The notes under the pieces are model-generated. The model ran no database searches, had not been told where the DNA came from, and saw only the letters and a program-made list of their open reading frames with translations. From contig CAJUNZ010000077.1 of the NCBI GenBank assembly GCA_910587755.1, positions 1 through 13,902 of the forward strand: a DNA stretch of 13,902 nucleotides. Direction: 5' to 3'. The translations under genes and the position numbers were made by a program. Positions 1 through 6,099 of the stretch are shown here, one piece after another. The first letter of the stretch is position 1. Each line of letters begins with the position of its first letter. The stretch is from an uncultured Acetatifactor sp. (GTDB taxonomy: Bacteria; Bacillota; Clostridia; Lachnospirales; Lachnospiraceae).

Positions 1-48
1 CGACCACCGAGATCTACACTCTTTCCCTACACGACGCTCTTCCGATCT
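1..48. other. Illumina P5/TruSeq adapter remnant (not genomic)
   Basis: These 48 bases match the Illumina P5 / universal TruSeq adapter, from the flow-cell part (CGACCACCGAGATCTACAC) to the read-primer end (GACGCTCTTCCGATCT). The same sequence occurs in reverse complement at 13853-13902. It is a library artefact left by untrimmed reads. It adds a false tail (IGRASCRERV) to the tyrS reading frame, a peptide typical of adapter read-through. Genomic sequence starts at base 49. Confidence 0.98.
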
Positions 49-385
49 CCCCAAACTCAATGAAACGGCTCATCTGCTTTTTAAAACACTCACAGTTGTG
101 CTCTATGGTCTCTTTGGTCATCATGGTGCGCAGGTCGCTTCTTCCGGAAGGATCCCCGATCATGCCCGTGCCCCCGCCGATAAGCGCAATGGGACGGTTT
201 CCCGCCATCTGCATCCGCTTCATCAGACACAGAGCCATAAAATGTCCCACATGGAGGCTGTCCGCCGTGGGGTCAAAGCCAATGTAAAATGTAGCCCTGC
301 CCGTATCCACCAGTTCCTGTATCTCTTTCTCATCGGTGAGCTGGGCCAGCAGCCCCCTTGCCTTCAATTCCTCAAAAACAGTCAT
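49..385 (-). CDS. tyrS: Tyrosyl-tRNA synthetase, N-terminal fragment (cut by contig end)
   Basis: Class I aminoacyl-tRNA synthetase that charges tRNA-Tyr with tyrosine in the cytoplasm. Only residues 1-112 are genomic; the full protein is usually about 400-420 residues, so the catalytic KMSKS loop and the C-terminal RNA-binding domain are off the contig. Visible hallmarks are the tyrosine/ATP pocket segment YIGFDPTADSLHVGH (residues 34-48), which contains the HIGH-type motif HVGH (45-48), and the following GGGTGMIGDPSGRS (70-83), both typical of bacterial TyrRS. The ATG at 385 has an AAAGG ribosome binding site 8 nt upstream. The start lies 19 nt after the stop of the VWA gene, leaving no room for the T-box leader that often controls tyrS in Firmicutes. 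The ten residues after E113 in the open frame are adapter-encoded and must be removed. Confidence 0.95.
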
Positions 386-404
386 CTCTTATGCCTTTCT
401 TTTT

Positions 405-1607
405 TTATTTATTTGACATCAGCTTCACCATGGCCCGGTTCAGGCCGTCCACCGTGAGCTTGTACATGGGGAAAATCTCCTTCACCGCCGTCTCCGCCTC
501 CCTCCAGGGCGCTCTGCCCGGAGCCATCTTGGGATTCAGCCACACCACCTTTTTATACTTTTTCTTCAAAAGCTGCAGCCACTCATAGCCGGACAGCCCC
601 CCGTTGGGCCCCCTGTAATTGCCGCTGGTGGAGTAAAGCTCCTCCGGGGCCATGGCCGCGTCCCCCACAATGATCACCTTATAGTCGCTGTCCACATTGC
701 GGAACATCCACTCTGTGTCCACCCAGTCCCCGTTCTCGCACTCCGGCGTCTTGTACAGTTTGCTGTAGATACAGTTGTGAAAATAGTAGGTCTTCACATC
801 CTTATAGTGGTTTGACTTGTGGACCGCCTGGAACAGATCGTTGAGCATGCTGCTGAAAGGGATCATGGTGCCCCCGGAGTCCATCAGAAGCAGCAGCTTC
901 ACGGCATTTTTCCGGGGCTTTTTCATGACAATCTGCAGACAGCCCCCATTGTTGCAGGTCTTGTCCACCGTGCCCTCAATGTCCAGCTCCGTCTCCGGAA
1001 TGTCCAGTCTGCTGGAGAACTGCCGCAGTTTTCGGAATGCCATCTGAAACTGCCTGTTGTCAAGCACCCTGTCATCCCGGAAATCCCGGTACTTCCGGGC
1101 GCCCACCACGGCGAAAGCGGACTGATAGCCTGTCTTGCCTCCCACTCTCACGCCGCCCACGTTGCCGCCCATGTTTCCAAAGGAGGTCTTGCCCATGGTG
1201 CCGATCCAGAAGCTCCCTCCATTGTGTTCGCTGTCCTGATCCTTAAGCCTTTTTTTGAATGTCTCCTCCACATCCTCCTTGTCCACCTGGATCTCCTCCA
1301 CCTGGTTTAAATGGTTCCGGGCCTCCTGGTGGGCCAGTTCCATCATGTCCGACTTGTCCAGCCAGCGGAGCATTTCCTTCCCCACCTCCGTCTCCCGCTG
1401 GGCCGCCTTAAAACACTCCTCAAAGGCCATGTCAAACTTGTCAAAATCCGTCTCGCTCTTCACCAGGATCATCCGGGCCGTATAGTAAAACTGCGTCAGA
1501 GAACTGCCGCAGAGCCCCTTGTCCAGAGCCTCCTGAAATGTCAGCCACTCCCCCAGAGTCACCCGCAGCCCCTTCTCCCGCAGGGTTTCAAAAAACCTGA
1601 TAAACAT
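405..1607 (-). CDS. VWA domain protein, CoxE-like partner of the MoxR ATPase
   Basis: A 400-residue cytoplasmic protein with no signal peptide or membrane segment. The N-terminus (residues 1-66, with GLRVTLGEWL and a pattern of conserved Phe/Asp near 54-66) resembles the CoxE/COG3825 family of von Willebrand factor A proteins encoded beside MoxR-type AAA+ ATPases. A glycine-rich stretch (130-165) links to the VWA domain (about 235-385). The metal-site strand is LLLLMDSGGTM (238-248), so the canonical D-x-S-x-S reads D243-S-G-G-T247, while VGDAAM (315-320) supplies a later aspartate. The ATG at 1607 has an AAAGG about 9 nt upstream. The gene follows the ATPase by 60 nt and precedes tyrS by 19 nt, so co-expression is likely. 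By family analogy the pair acts as a chaperone or metal-insertion machine on an unknown client. The family assignment is firm; the function is not known. Confidence 0.85.
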   Translation of the reverse strand: MFIRFFETLREKGLRVTLGEWLTFQEALDKGLCGSSLTQFYYTARMILVKSETDFDKFDMAFEECFKAAQRETEVGKEMLRWLDKSDMMELAHQEARNHLNQVEEIQVDKEDVEETFKKRLKDQDSEHNGGSFWIGTMGKTSFGNMGGNVGGVRVGGKTGYQSAFAVVGARKYRDFRDDRVLDNRQFQMAFRKLRQFSSRLDIPETELDIEGTVDKTCNNGGCLQIVMKKPRKNAVKLLLLMDSGGTMIPFSSMLNDLFQAVHKSNHYKDVKTYYFHNCIYSKLYKTPECENGDWVDTEWMFRNVDSDYKVIIVGDAAMAPEELYSTSGNYRGPNGGLSGYEWLQLLKKKYKKVVWLNPKMAPGRAPWREAETAVKEIFPMYKLTVDGLNRAMVKLMSNK

Positions 1608-1667
1608 CCTCTCCCGCCTTTCCCCCGCTGCACTGCAGGCTTTTCATGCCTTCCCGCACCGACAGAC

Positions 1668-2486
1668 TCACAGATCGGCGCTGCCTTTTACAAGCTGCAG
1701 GTCCTCGTCCTTTTTCACCACCACCCCCACAAAGGGCAGGGCTTTCCGGATGGTGTCCGCCGGGATCCCCCCGATCTGCAGAGCGTTCACCCAGTCAATC
1801 AGCTCCGAGGTGCTGGGCTTTTTCCGAATATCCCGGATGGCGCGGATATTGTAGAACACCTCCATGGCATTCTTCAGCAGATTCTCCTCCACATCCGGAT
1901 AGTGTACCCGCACAATCTCCTCCATCAACTCCCTGGAGGGAAAATCTATATAGTGGAAAATGCAGCGGCGCAGGAACGCGTCCGGCAGTTCCTTCTCCGC
2001 GTTGGAGGTGATGATTACTATAGGGCGGTTCTTCGCCTTCACCGTGCGCTTGGTCTCATTAATATAAAACTCCATCTGATCCAGCTCCCAGAGCAGGTCG
2101 TTGGGGAACTCCAGATCCGCCTTGTCAATCTCGTCGATCAAGAGCACCACCTGCTCCGGGCTGTCAAAAGCCTCCCCCAGCTTCCCCAGCTTAATATAGC
2201 GGGCGATGTCATTCACCCCTTCCTCCCCGAACTGCCCGTCATAGAGGCGCTGAATGGTGTCATACACATACAGCCCCTCCTGGGCCTTGGTGGTTGACTT
2301 GATATTCCAAATGATCAGCCTCTTTCCAAGCGCCTTGGCCACGGCCTCCGCCAGCATGGTCTTGCCCGTGCCCGGCTCCCCCTTGATCAGAAGCGGCTTC
2401 TTCAGCGCAATGGCAATGTTCACGCTGGCCATCAGTTCCTGACTTGCCACATATTCCCCTGTTCCCTGAAATTCCTGCTGTTCCAT
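1668..2486 (-). CDS. MoxR-family AAA+ ATPase
   Basis: A 272-residue ATPase of the MoxR/CoxD type. It has Walker A GEPGTGKT (36-43), Walker B VVLLIDEID (113-121, acidic pair D118-E119), sensor-1 ITSNAEKELP (159-168, N162) and RR at 173-174 as the likely arginine finger, all in the expected order. Such ATPases form rings that remodel or load metal onto client proteins together with VWA partners; the next gene encodes one. The start is uncertain. I chose the ATG at 2486, preceded closely by GGAGG. An in-frame ATG at 2528 would add 14 residues but lies at the predicted transcription start. A longer frame to a GTG at 2621 would overlap metF and is unlikely. The two ATGs sit in an imperfect tandem repeat of about 42 nt. 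Upstream lies the divergent metF gene. Confidence 0.9.
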   Translation of the reverse strand: MEQQEFQGTGEYVASQELMASVNIAIALKKPLLIKGEPGTGKTMLAEAVAKALGKRLIIWNIKSTTKAQEGLYVYDTIQRLYDGQFGEEGVNDIARYIKLGKLGEAFDSPEQVVLLIDEIDKADLEFPNDLLWELDQMEFYINETKRTVKAKNRPIVIITSNAEKELPDAFLRRCIFHYIDFPSRELMEEIVRVHYPDVEENLLKNAMEVFYNIRAIRDIRKKPSTSELIDWVNALQIGGIPADTIRKALPFVGVVVKKDEDLQLVKGSADL

Positions 2487-2507
2487 ACTCCTCCACACAC
2501 CTTTCCC

Positions 2508-2536
2508 TTGAAATTCACTCCTTTTCATGTTACGAT
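2508..2536 (+). promoter_or_regulatory. Candidate promoter for metF
   Basis: TTGAAA (2508-2513, 5 of 6 to the -35 consensus) and TACGAT (2531-2536, 4 of 6 to the -10 consensus) are spaced by 17 nt, with TGT just before the -10 box as an extended -10 element. Transcription would start near 2543, giving a leader of about 45 nt. No riboswitch such as SAM fits in this short leader. Confidence 0.4.
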
Positions 2537-2560
2537 ATTCCTGATTCAAAATCAAGTAAA
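2532..2560 (-). promoter_or_regulatory. Candidate promoter for the MoxR-VWA(-tyrS) operon
   Basis: Read on the minus strand, TTTACT (2555-2560) and TATCGT (2532-2537) are spaced by 17 nt; each matches the sigma-A consensus at 4 of 6 positions. Predicted transcription would begin near 2525, which would exclude the ATG at 2528 as start and favour 2486. The -10 box overlaps that of the opposing metF promoter. Based on sequence matching only. Confidence 0.35.
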
Positions 2561-2587
2561 AACAGAGAAATGCAGAGGTAAATTTCC

Positions 2588-3445
2588 ATGTTAAAGAATA
2601 TGTTTGAAAACAAACCCACACTGTCCTTTGAAGTATTTCCCCCCAAAAAAGAGGGGGACTTTGAGGCCGCCTACCAGGTTCTGGACGACTTAGGCTCCCT
2701 CTCCCCCGACTTTATCAGCGTCACTTACGGGGCCGGGGGAAGCCGTGCCGGCAAAACCGTGGAGCTGGCCTCCTATATCCAGAACAGACTGGGTATCGAC
2801 GCCGTGGCCCATATGACCTGTGTGGGCAACCGGAGAGAAGACCTGCTGAAAGTAGCCCGGGCCCTGGAGGAGAACCATGTAAACCATGTGCTGGCCCTGC
2901 GGGGAGACCGCCCGAAAGACATGACGGACGAGCAGTTTGCCTCCAGGGATTTTGCCCACGCCAGCGACATGATGGAATTTCTGGGAACCCACACTCCCCT
3001 GCAGATGGCGGGAGCCTGCTATCCCGAGAAACATTTTGAGAGCTTCAGCATGGAGTCCGACTTGAACAACCTGAAGAAAAAGCAGGAGGCGGGAGCTCAG
3101 TTCTTTATCAGCCAGCTTTTTTTTGACAATGACTATTACTATACCTTTTTGGAGAAGGCTGCCAGGAAGGGCATCCATGCGCCCATCTGCGCCGGAATCA
3201 TGCCCATCACTTCCGCCAGGCAGATCAGCACCACCATCACCCTCTCCGGCTCCAGCATCCCCAAGGCCCTCTCGGATGTAATCGCCTCCTACGGGGACAG
3301 CCCTGAGGATATGAGAAAAGCCGGAATTGACTATGCCATCCGGCAGGTGCGGGATCTGCAGGAAAACGGCGTGAACCACCTCCACATCTACACCATGAAT
3401 AAACCCTCCACCGCCAGGGAGATTGCCGCTGCCGTTGCCAGATAG
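2588..3445 (+). CDS. metF: Methylenetetrahydrofolate reductase
   Basis: A 285-residue cytoplasmic TIM-barrel flavoprotein that reduces 5,10-methylenetetrahydrofolate to 5-methyltetrahydrofolate, the methyl donor for methionine synthesis; in acetogenic Clostridia the same step belongs to the Wood-Ljungdahl pathway. Family motifs appear in order: LSFEVFPPK (12-20, E15 being the likely proton donor equivalent to E. coli Glu28), SVTYGAGGS (44-52), AHMTC (74-78), ALRGD (103-107), CYPEKH (144-149), QLFFD (176-180), AGIMPI (202-207) and HLHIYTMN (264-271). Length is close to the usual 290. The ATG at 2588 has GAGG 9 nt upstream. It stands alone on its strand, with no methionine-synthase or folate gene nearby, and converges on the amylase gene. 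Assignment is secure; the physiological route it serves is not decidable here. Confidence 0.95.
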   Translation: MLKNMFENKPTLSFEVFPPKKEGDFEAAYQVLDDLGSLSPDFISVTYGAGGSRAGKTVELASYIQNRLGIDAVAHMTCVGNRREDLLKVARALEENHVNHVLALRGDRPKDMTDEQFASRDFAHASDMMEFLGTHTPLQMAGACYPEKHFESFSMESDLNNLKKKQEAGAQFFISQLFFDNDYYYTFLEKAARKGIHAPICAGIMPITSARQISTTITLSGSSIPKALSDVIASYGDSPEDMRKAGIDYAIRQVRDLQENGVNHLHIYTMNKPSTAREIAAAVAR

Positions 3446-3480
3446 CAGCTTTACCGCCAAAACAGACTGGAGACAAAAAC

Positions 3481-3512
3481 TGCGGGGGACAGTGTAAAAG
3501 CTGTCCCCCGCA
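3481..3512 (-). terminator. Intrinsic terminator, mainly for the amylase transcript
   Basis: A perfect 12-bp inverted repeat, TGCGGGGGACAG and CTGTCCCCCGCA, with an 8-nt loop (3493-3500). On the minus strand it is followed by GTTTTTGTCT (3471-3480), a proper U tract, so it fits the end of the amylase transcript, whose stop codon is at 3579. On the plus strand the tail is only TTCTGTC, so it would terminate metF transcripts less efficiently, but the strong stem may still serve both converging genes. Confidence 0.75.
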
Positions 3513-3578
3513 TTCTGTCAGCAAGGCCCTCCTGTAAACTCTTCCAGGCTCCGCCACATCTGAAACACTCACTTCTCC

Positions 3579-5192
3579 CTATCGCAGCACCACCACACTG
3601 TAAGAAGGCATGATCACCACATCATCCTGGAGCGTCACCTCTCCGCCGTCTGCAGAGAGATAGCCTGCCATCTCCGTATAGCCATACTGTTCCGCCGGAA
3701 ACGTGATGCTCTTCTCCTCTGTCTCAGACAGGTTGTAGAGCAGGTAGATTGTTTTTCCGTCATAGGTTTTGGAAATAGCCGTGATATCCCCGTCGGTGAT
3801 ATCCTCCAGCCTCGCCACCGTTCCCCTTGCTATCTCCGGGTTCTGGTTCCGCAGCAGAATCGTTTCCTTATAAAAATGGTAAATGGACGCCTCGTTCTCC
3901 ATCTGCTCTGAGAGGCTGGGGAACTGGTTTTCCTGGGGTTCCATATCCAAAGGCCCCCTGGTCATGCCCTTTTCCTCCGCCTCCCCAGACCAGTACATGG
4001 GAGCTCGCTTGTTCTCATCCCTGCCGCTGCCGGTCATACCGATCTCTTCTCCATAGTACACAAACGCACTGCCGCTCATAAGCACATTCAACGCCGCCGA
4101 CATCTTGATCTTCCGCTCGTCATAGCGCATGTATCCCGCTGCCCTTGCCAGGTCATGGTTGACAAAGAAAGGAGCATCTATGGCGTCCTCCCTGTACTCC
4201 CGAATGGCGTTCTGCACTCTCACCAGAGCCTTTGCATAGGCCTGGGCATTGTTGGTCTCACCGCTGTAAGTCAGGGTCTTGGTAATAATCCCTGCAGAGT
4301 CCGCAAACTCAAAGTTAAAAAAGCTGTCAATGCCGCTGGCATAATACTGAGCATATGTCATCATACCGTCCCAGCACTCTCCCACCATGTACGCATCCGG
4401 GGTTATGGACTTCACATAGTCATTCACCCAGGCCAGGGCCTCCACATTCTTGCTGGTCATCCCGGCATAAAAATGCTTCACTGCGTCCAGCCTAAATCCC
4501 CCAACACCCTTGGCCAGCCAGAAACTCATAATCTCCTCAAACTCTTTTCTCACCGCCTGACAGTCCAGGTTCACATCCGGCATTCTCTCGGAGAAAGCGC
4601 CCTCATAGTAGTAATCCGTGTTTCCCACCCGGTACCAGGTTGTGGAAGAAGGATCCCCTTTGACAAAATTATAGTACTCATAGTACGGGCAGTCTGCCGC
4701 CGAAGGTTCCTGTCCCTCCCCCAGCTGTGCCAGATACTCACAGGCCGTCGTAAACCAGGGGTGTTCCGAGGAAGTATGGTTCAGCACCAGGTCAATGATC
4801 AGTTTGATCCCCCTTTTGCCGCACTCCTCCACCAGGACGTCAAAATCCTCCATAGTGCCATACTCCGGGTCAATGGCCGTATAATCCGTCACATCATACT
4901 TATGGTAGGACGGCGAGGGCATAATGGGCATAAGCCAGATTCCGTTAAAGCCCGTCTCCTCAATATAGTCCAGCTTGGAGACGACCCCCTGCAGGTCCCC
5001 CACCTGATCCCCGTCACTGTCATAGAAAGAATAGACAAAAATTTCATACCAGGTGCGGTAGTTGTCATCAATCTCCACCACTTCCCTGGAGAGCCATTCC
5101 GGCCCCTTCTCTCCGCATCCCCCCAGGCTGCACACTGCAAGAAGCCCCGCCAGCAGCCATGCCACTAATAGCTTTTTCTTTCCCTGTTTCAT
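3579..5192 (-). CDS. Lipid-anchored GH13 alpha-amylase-like glycosidase
   Basis: A 537-residue glycoside hydrolase family 13 enzyme, predicted to cut alpha-1,4-linked glucans outside the cell. The N-terminus is a lipoprotein signal: basic MKQGKKK, hydrophobic core, then LGGC with lipidated C26. The barrel shows a calcium-type loop rich in Asp (DSDGDQVGD, 58-66), region I DLVLNH (134-139), nucleophile D236 in GFRLDAVKH, acid/base E272 in VGECWDG, and transition-state D347 in FVNHD. All three catalytic residues are present. The fifth conserved region reads MPDVN (204-208), resembling the MPDLN signature of the intermediary GH13 group (subfamily 36-like). A beta-sandwich domain closes the C-terminus. 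The ATG at 5192 has GAGAGG about 8 nt upstream. It appears to have its own promoter and terminator. Exact specificity (alpha-amylase, neopullulanase-like or glucosidase) cannot be read from the sequence. Confidence 0.92.
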   Translation of the reverse strand: MKQGKKKLLVAWLLAGLLAVCSLGGCGEKGPEWLSREVVEIDDNYRTWYEIFVYSFYDSDGDQVGDLQGVVSKLDYIEETGFNGIWLMPIMPSPSYHKYDVTDYTAIDPEYGTMEDFDVLVEECGKRGIKLIIDLVLNHTSSEHPWFTTACEYLAQLGEGQEPSAADCPYYEYYNFVKGDPSSTTWYRVGNTDYYYEGAFSERMPDVNLDCQAVRKEFEEIMSFWLAKGVGGFRLDAVKHFYAGMTSKNVEALAWVNDYVKSITPDAYMVGECWDGMMTYAQYYASGIDSFFNFEFADSAGIITKTLTYSGETNNAQAYAKALVRVQNAIREYREDAIDAPFFVNHDLARAAGYMRYDERKIKMSAALNVLMSGSAFVYYGEEIGMTGSGRDENKRAPMYWSGEAEEKGMTRGPLDMEPQENQFPSLSEQMENEASIYHFYKETILLRNQNPEIARGTVARLEDITDGDITAISKTYDGKTIYLLYNLSETEEKSITFPAEQYGYTEMAGYLSADGGEVTLQDDVVIMPSYSVVVLR

Positions 5193-5303
5193 CCCTTTTC
5201 CCTCTCCTTTTTATGGGCGCTTTCCCTGCGATCACCTTCCCGGGCCAACTGCATTTTCTGCAGGCCGCACCTGATTTTCGTAAAGTTTCGCCCTCTGAGG
5301 AGA

Positions 5304-5332
5304 AGAATACCATCAATTCCCGGATTTGTCAA
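5304..5332 (-). promoter_or_regulatory. Candidate promoter for the amylase gene
   Basis: On the minus strand a perfect -35 TTGACA (5327-5332) is followed after exactly 17 nt by TATTCT (5304-5309, 4 of 6), with TGG immediately before it as an extended -10 element. The -35 lies inside the last codons of the DUF624 gene. Transcription would begin near 5297, leaving a leader of about 100 nt before the ATG at 5192. The leader contains a small CTGCA/TGCAG hairpin and no recognisable riboswitch. Confidence 0.5.
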
Positions 5333-5969
5333 TATCCTCGCCGTCTTCCTTCTCGGGATCAAAAAAACTGTCCGGCTTCAGAGCCTTCTTAACCCTCCAC
5401 ATGCCAAACCAGACAGGCGCTGAGAACATGACAAACATCATAAGCTGGGGCATCAGCAGCAGCACATAGAGCCAGACCAGATTCACTGCCAGAAAGATCA
5501 CCGTCAGAATCCATCGGTCCCCTGCCGCCACCAGGGAAAACAGCAGTTTCTTCCCCAGCTTAAAGTCCGGATAGAGCACATTCACCGCCGGCAGGTACCA
5601 GTACAGCAGCATCACCACAATGATCCACACAAAAAGCAGCAGATAAATGCCTGTACTCAGCTCCCTGCCATAGATGAGATAGAATCCCAGAGCCACCGTG
5701 GGCACGGTCAGCACCATCAGCAGATTGCCGATCCAGAAATACTGCCTGAAATACCGGAACATGGACGGCAGCATTTTTCCTTCGTTGCACTCATACACAT
5801 CATTAAAATAAGCGGCCGCCGCAAACATGGCTGGAAAGAAGCCAAGCACGACCAGGCCGCAGAAAGACAACAGTACCATACACAGATTCACCAGGATCAG
5901 CCTGCTCACACAGTCAAAAAAGCGGTAAAAGCGTGAGTTCTGCATCCGTTCAAAAGCATCTAATTCCAT
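5313..5969 (-). CDS. DUF624 (YesL-like) integral membrane protein
   Basis: A 218-residue membrane protein of the DUF624/YesL family, found in Firmicutes beside carbohydrate uptake genes (YesL lies in the Bacillus subtilis rhamnogalacturonan cluster). Biochemical function is unknown. The N-terminal part has the family pattern: an aromatic stretch (SRFYRFF, 12-18), then RLILVNLC and GFFPAMFA (43-50). About five hydrophobic segments are visible (roughly 22-50, 76-98, 105-128, 150-174, 176-192), followed by a short charged cytoplasmic tail (SFFDPEKEDGEDIDKS). The ATG at 5969 has GGAGG 4 nt upstream; a longer in-frame start at 6020 is TTG without a better site and is not preferred. It lies 130 nt after the permease operon, behind a hairpin, and 120 nt before the amylase, so it may be a separate or read-through unit. 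Confidence 0.85.
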   Translation of the reverse strand: MELDAFERMQNSRFYRFFDCVSRLILVNLCMVLLSFCGLVVLGFFPAMFAAAAYFNDVYECNEGKMLPSMFRYFRQYFWIGNLLMVLTVPTVALGFYLIYGRELSTGIYLLLFVWIIVVMLLYWYLPAVNVLYPDFKLGKKLLFSLVAAGDRWILTVIFLAVNLVWLYVLLLMPQLMMFVMFSAPVWFGMWRVKKALKPDSFFDPEKEDGEDIDKSGN

Positions 5970-5989
5970 GAATCCTCCGTTTCTCCCCT

Positions 5990-6016
5990 GTTCCAGGCTA
6001 AGGAACTGTTCTGAAC
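5990..6016. promoter_or_regulatory. Cluster of GTTC/GAAC inverted repeats upstream of the DUF624 gene
   Basis: The stretch contains GTTCC, a 7-nt gap, GGAAC, then T-GTTC-T-GAAC, so the tetramer and its complement alternate with near-perfect symmetry (GAACTGTTCTGAAC at 6003-6016). It lies 20-50 nt before the DUF624 start codon. It could be an operator for a dimeric repressor or a small RNA hairpin in the leader. No convincing promoter pair was found next to it. Confidence 0.3.
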
Positions 6017-6052
6017 TCAAAATTATCTCTAATTATTCTGGTAGAACACTAA

Positions 6053-6085
6053 GCCCGGGATTTCCGCATGGCGGAGATCCCGGGC
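6053..6085 (-). terminator. Long hairpin after the transporter operon, probable terminator
   Basis: A 15-bp stem (6053-6067 with 6071-6085) with one G-T wobble and a 3-nt loop, very GC-rich at its base (GCCCGGGA). It begins 14 nt after the stop codon of the last permease gene. The minus-strand tail TTAGTGTTCTACC is only moderately T-rich, so termination may be partial and allow read-through into the DUF624 gene. Confidence 0.55.
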
Positions 6086-6099
6086 CTGCAGGAAGGGCG

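Noticed and set aside
2010..2036. ACTATAGGGCGG resembling the core of a T7 phage promoter
   Set aside because: Only the 3' part of the promoter matches, and the bases encode the conserved RPIVIITSN sensor-1 segment of the ATPase on the other strand, so the likeness is by chance.
1311..2297. Long plus-strand open frame of 328 codons opposite the VWA and MoxR genes
   Set aside because: It is antisense to two genes with clear family motifs, is rich in His, Leu and Pro as expected for GC-rich shadow frames, and has no recognisable domain.
2487..2621. Extended N-terminus for the MoxR ATPase starting from GTG at 2621
   Set aside because: It would overlap the start of metF and both candidate promoters, and the added residues do not resemble the family.
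3446..3578. Small gene or riboswitch between metF and the amylase
   Set aside because: The 133 bases between the two stop codons hold only the hairpin terminator. No start codon with a ribosome binding site and no aptamer pattern was found.
5212..5225. A cre-like catabolite repression site (GGAAAGCGCCCATA on the minus strand) before the amylase gene
   Set aside because: Several fixed positions of the cre consensus are wrong, and it lies next to the ribosome binding site rather than at the predicted promoter. Too weak to call.
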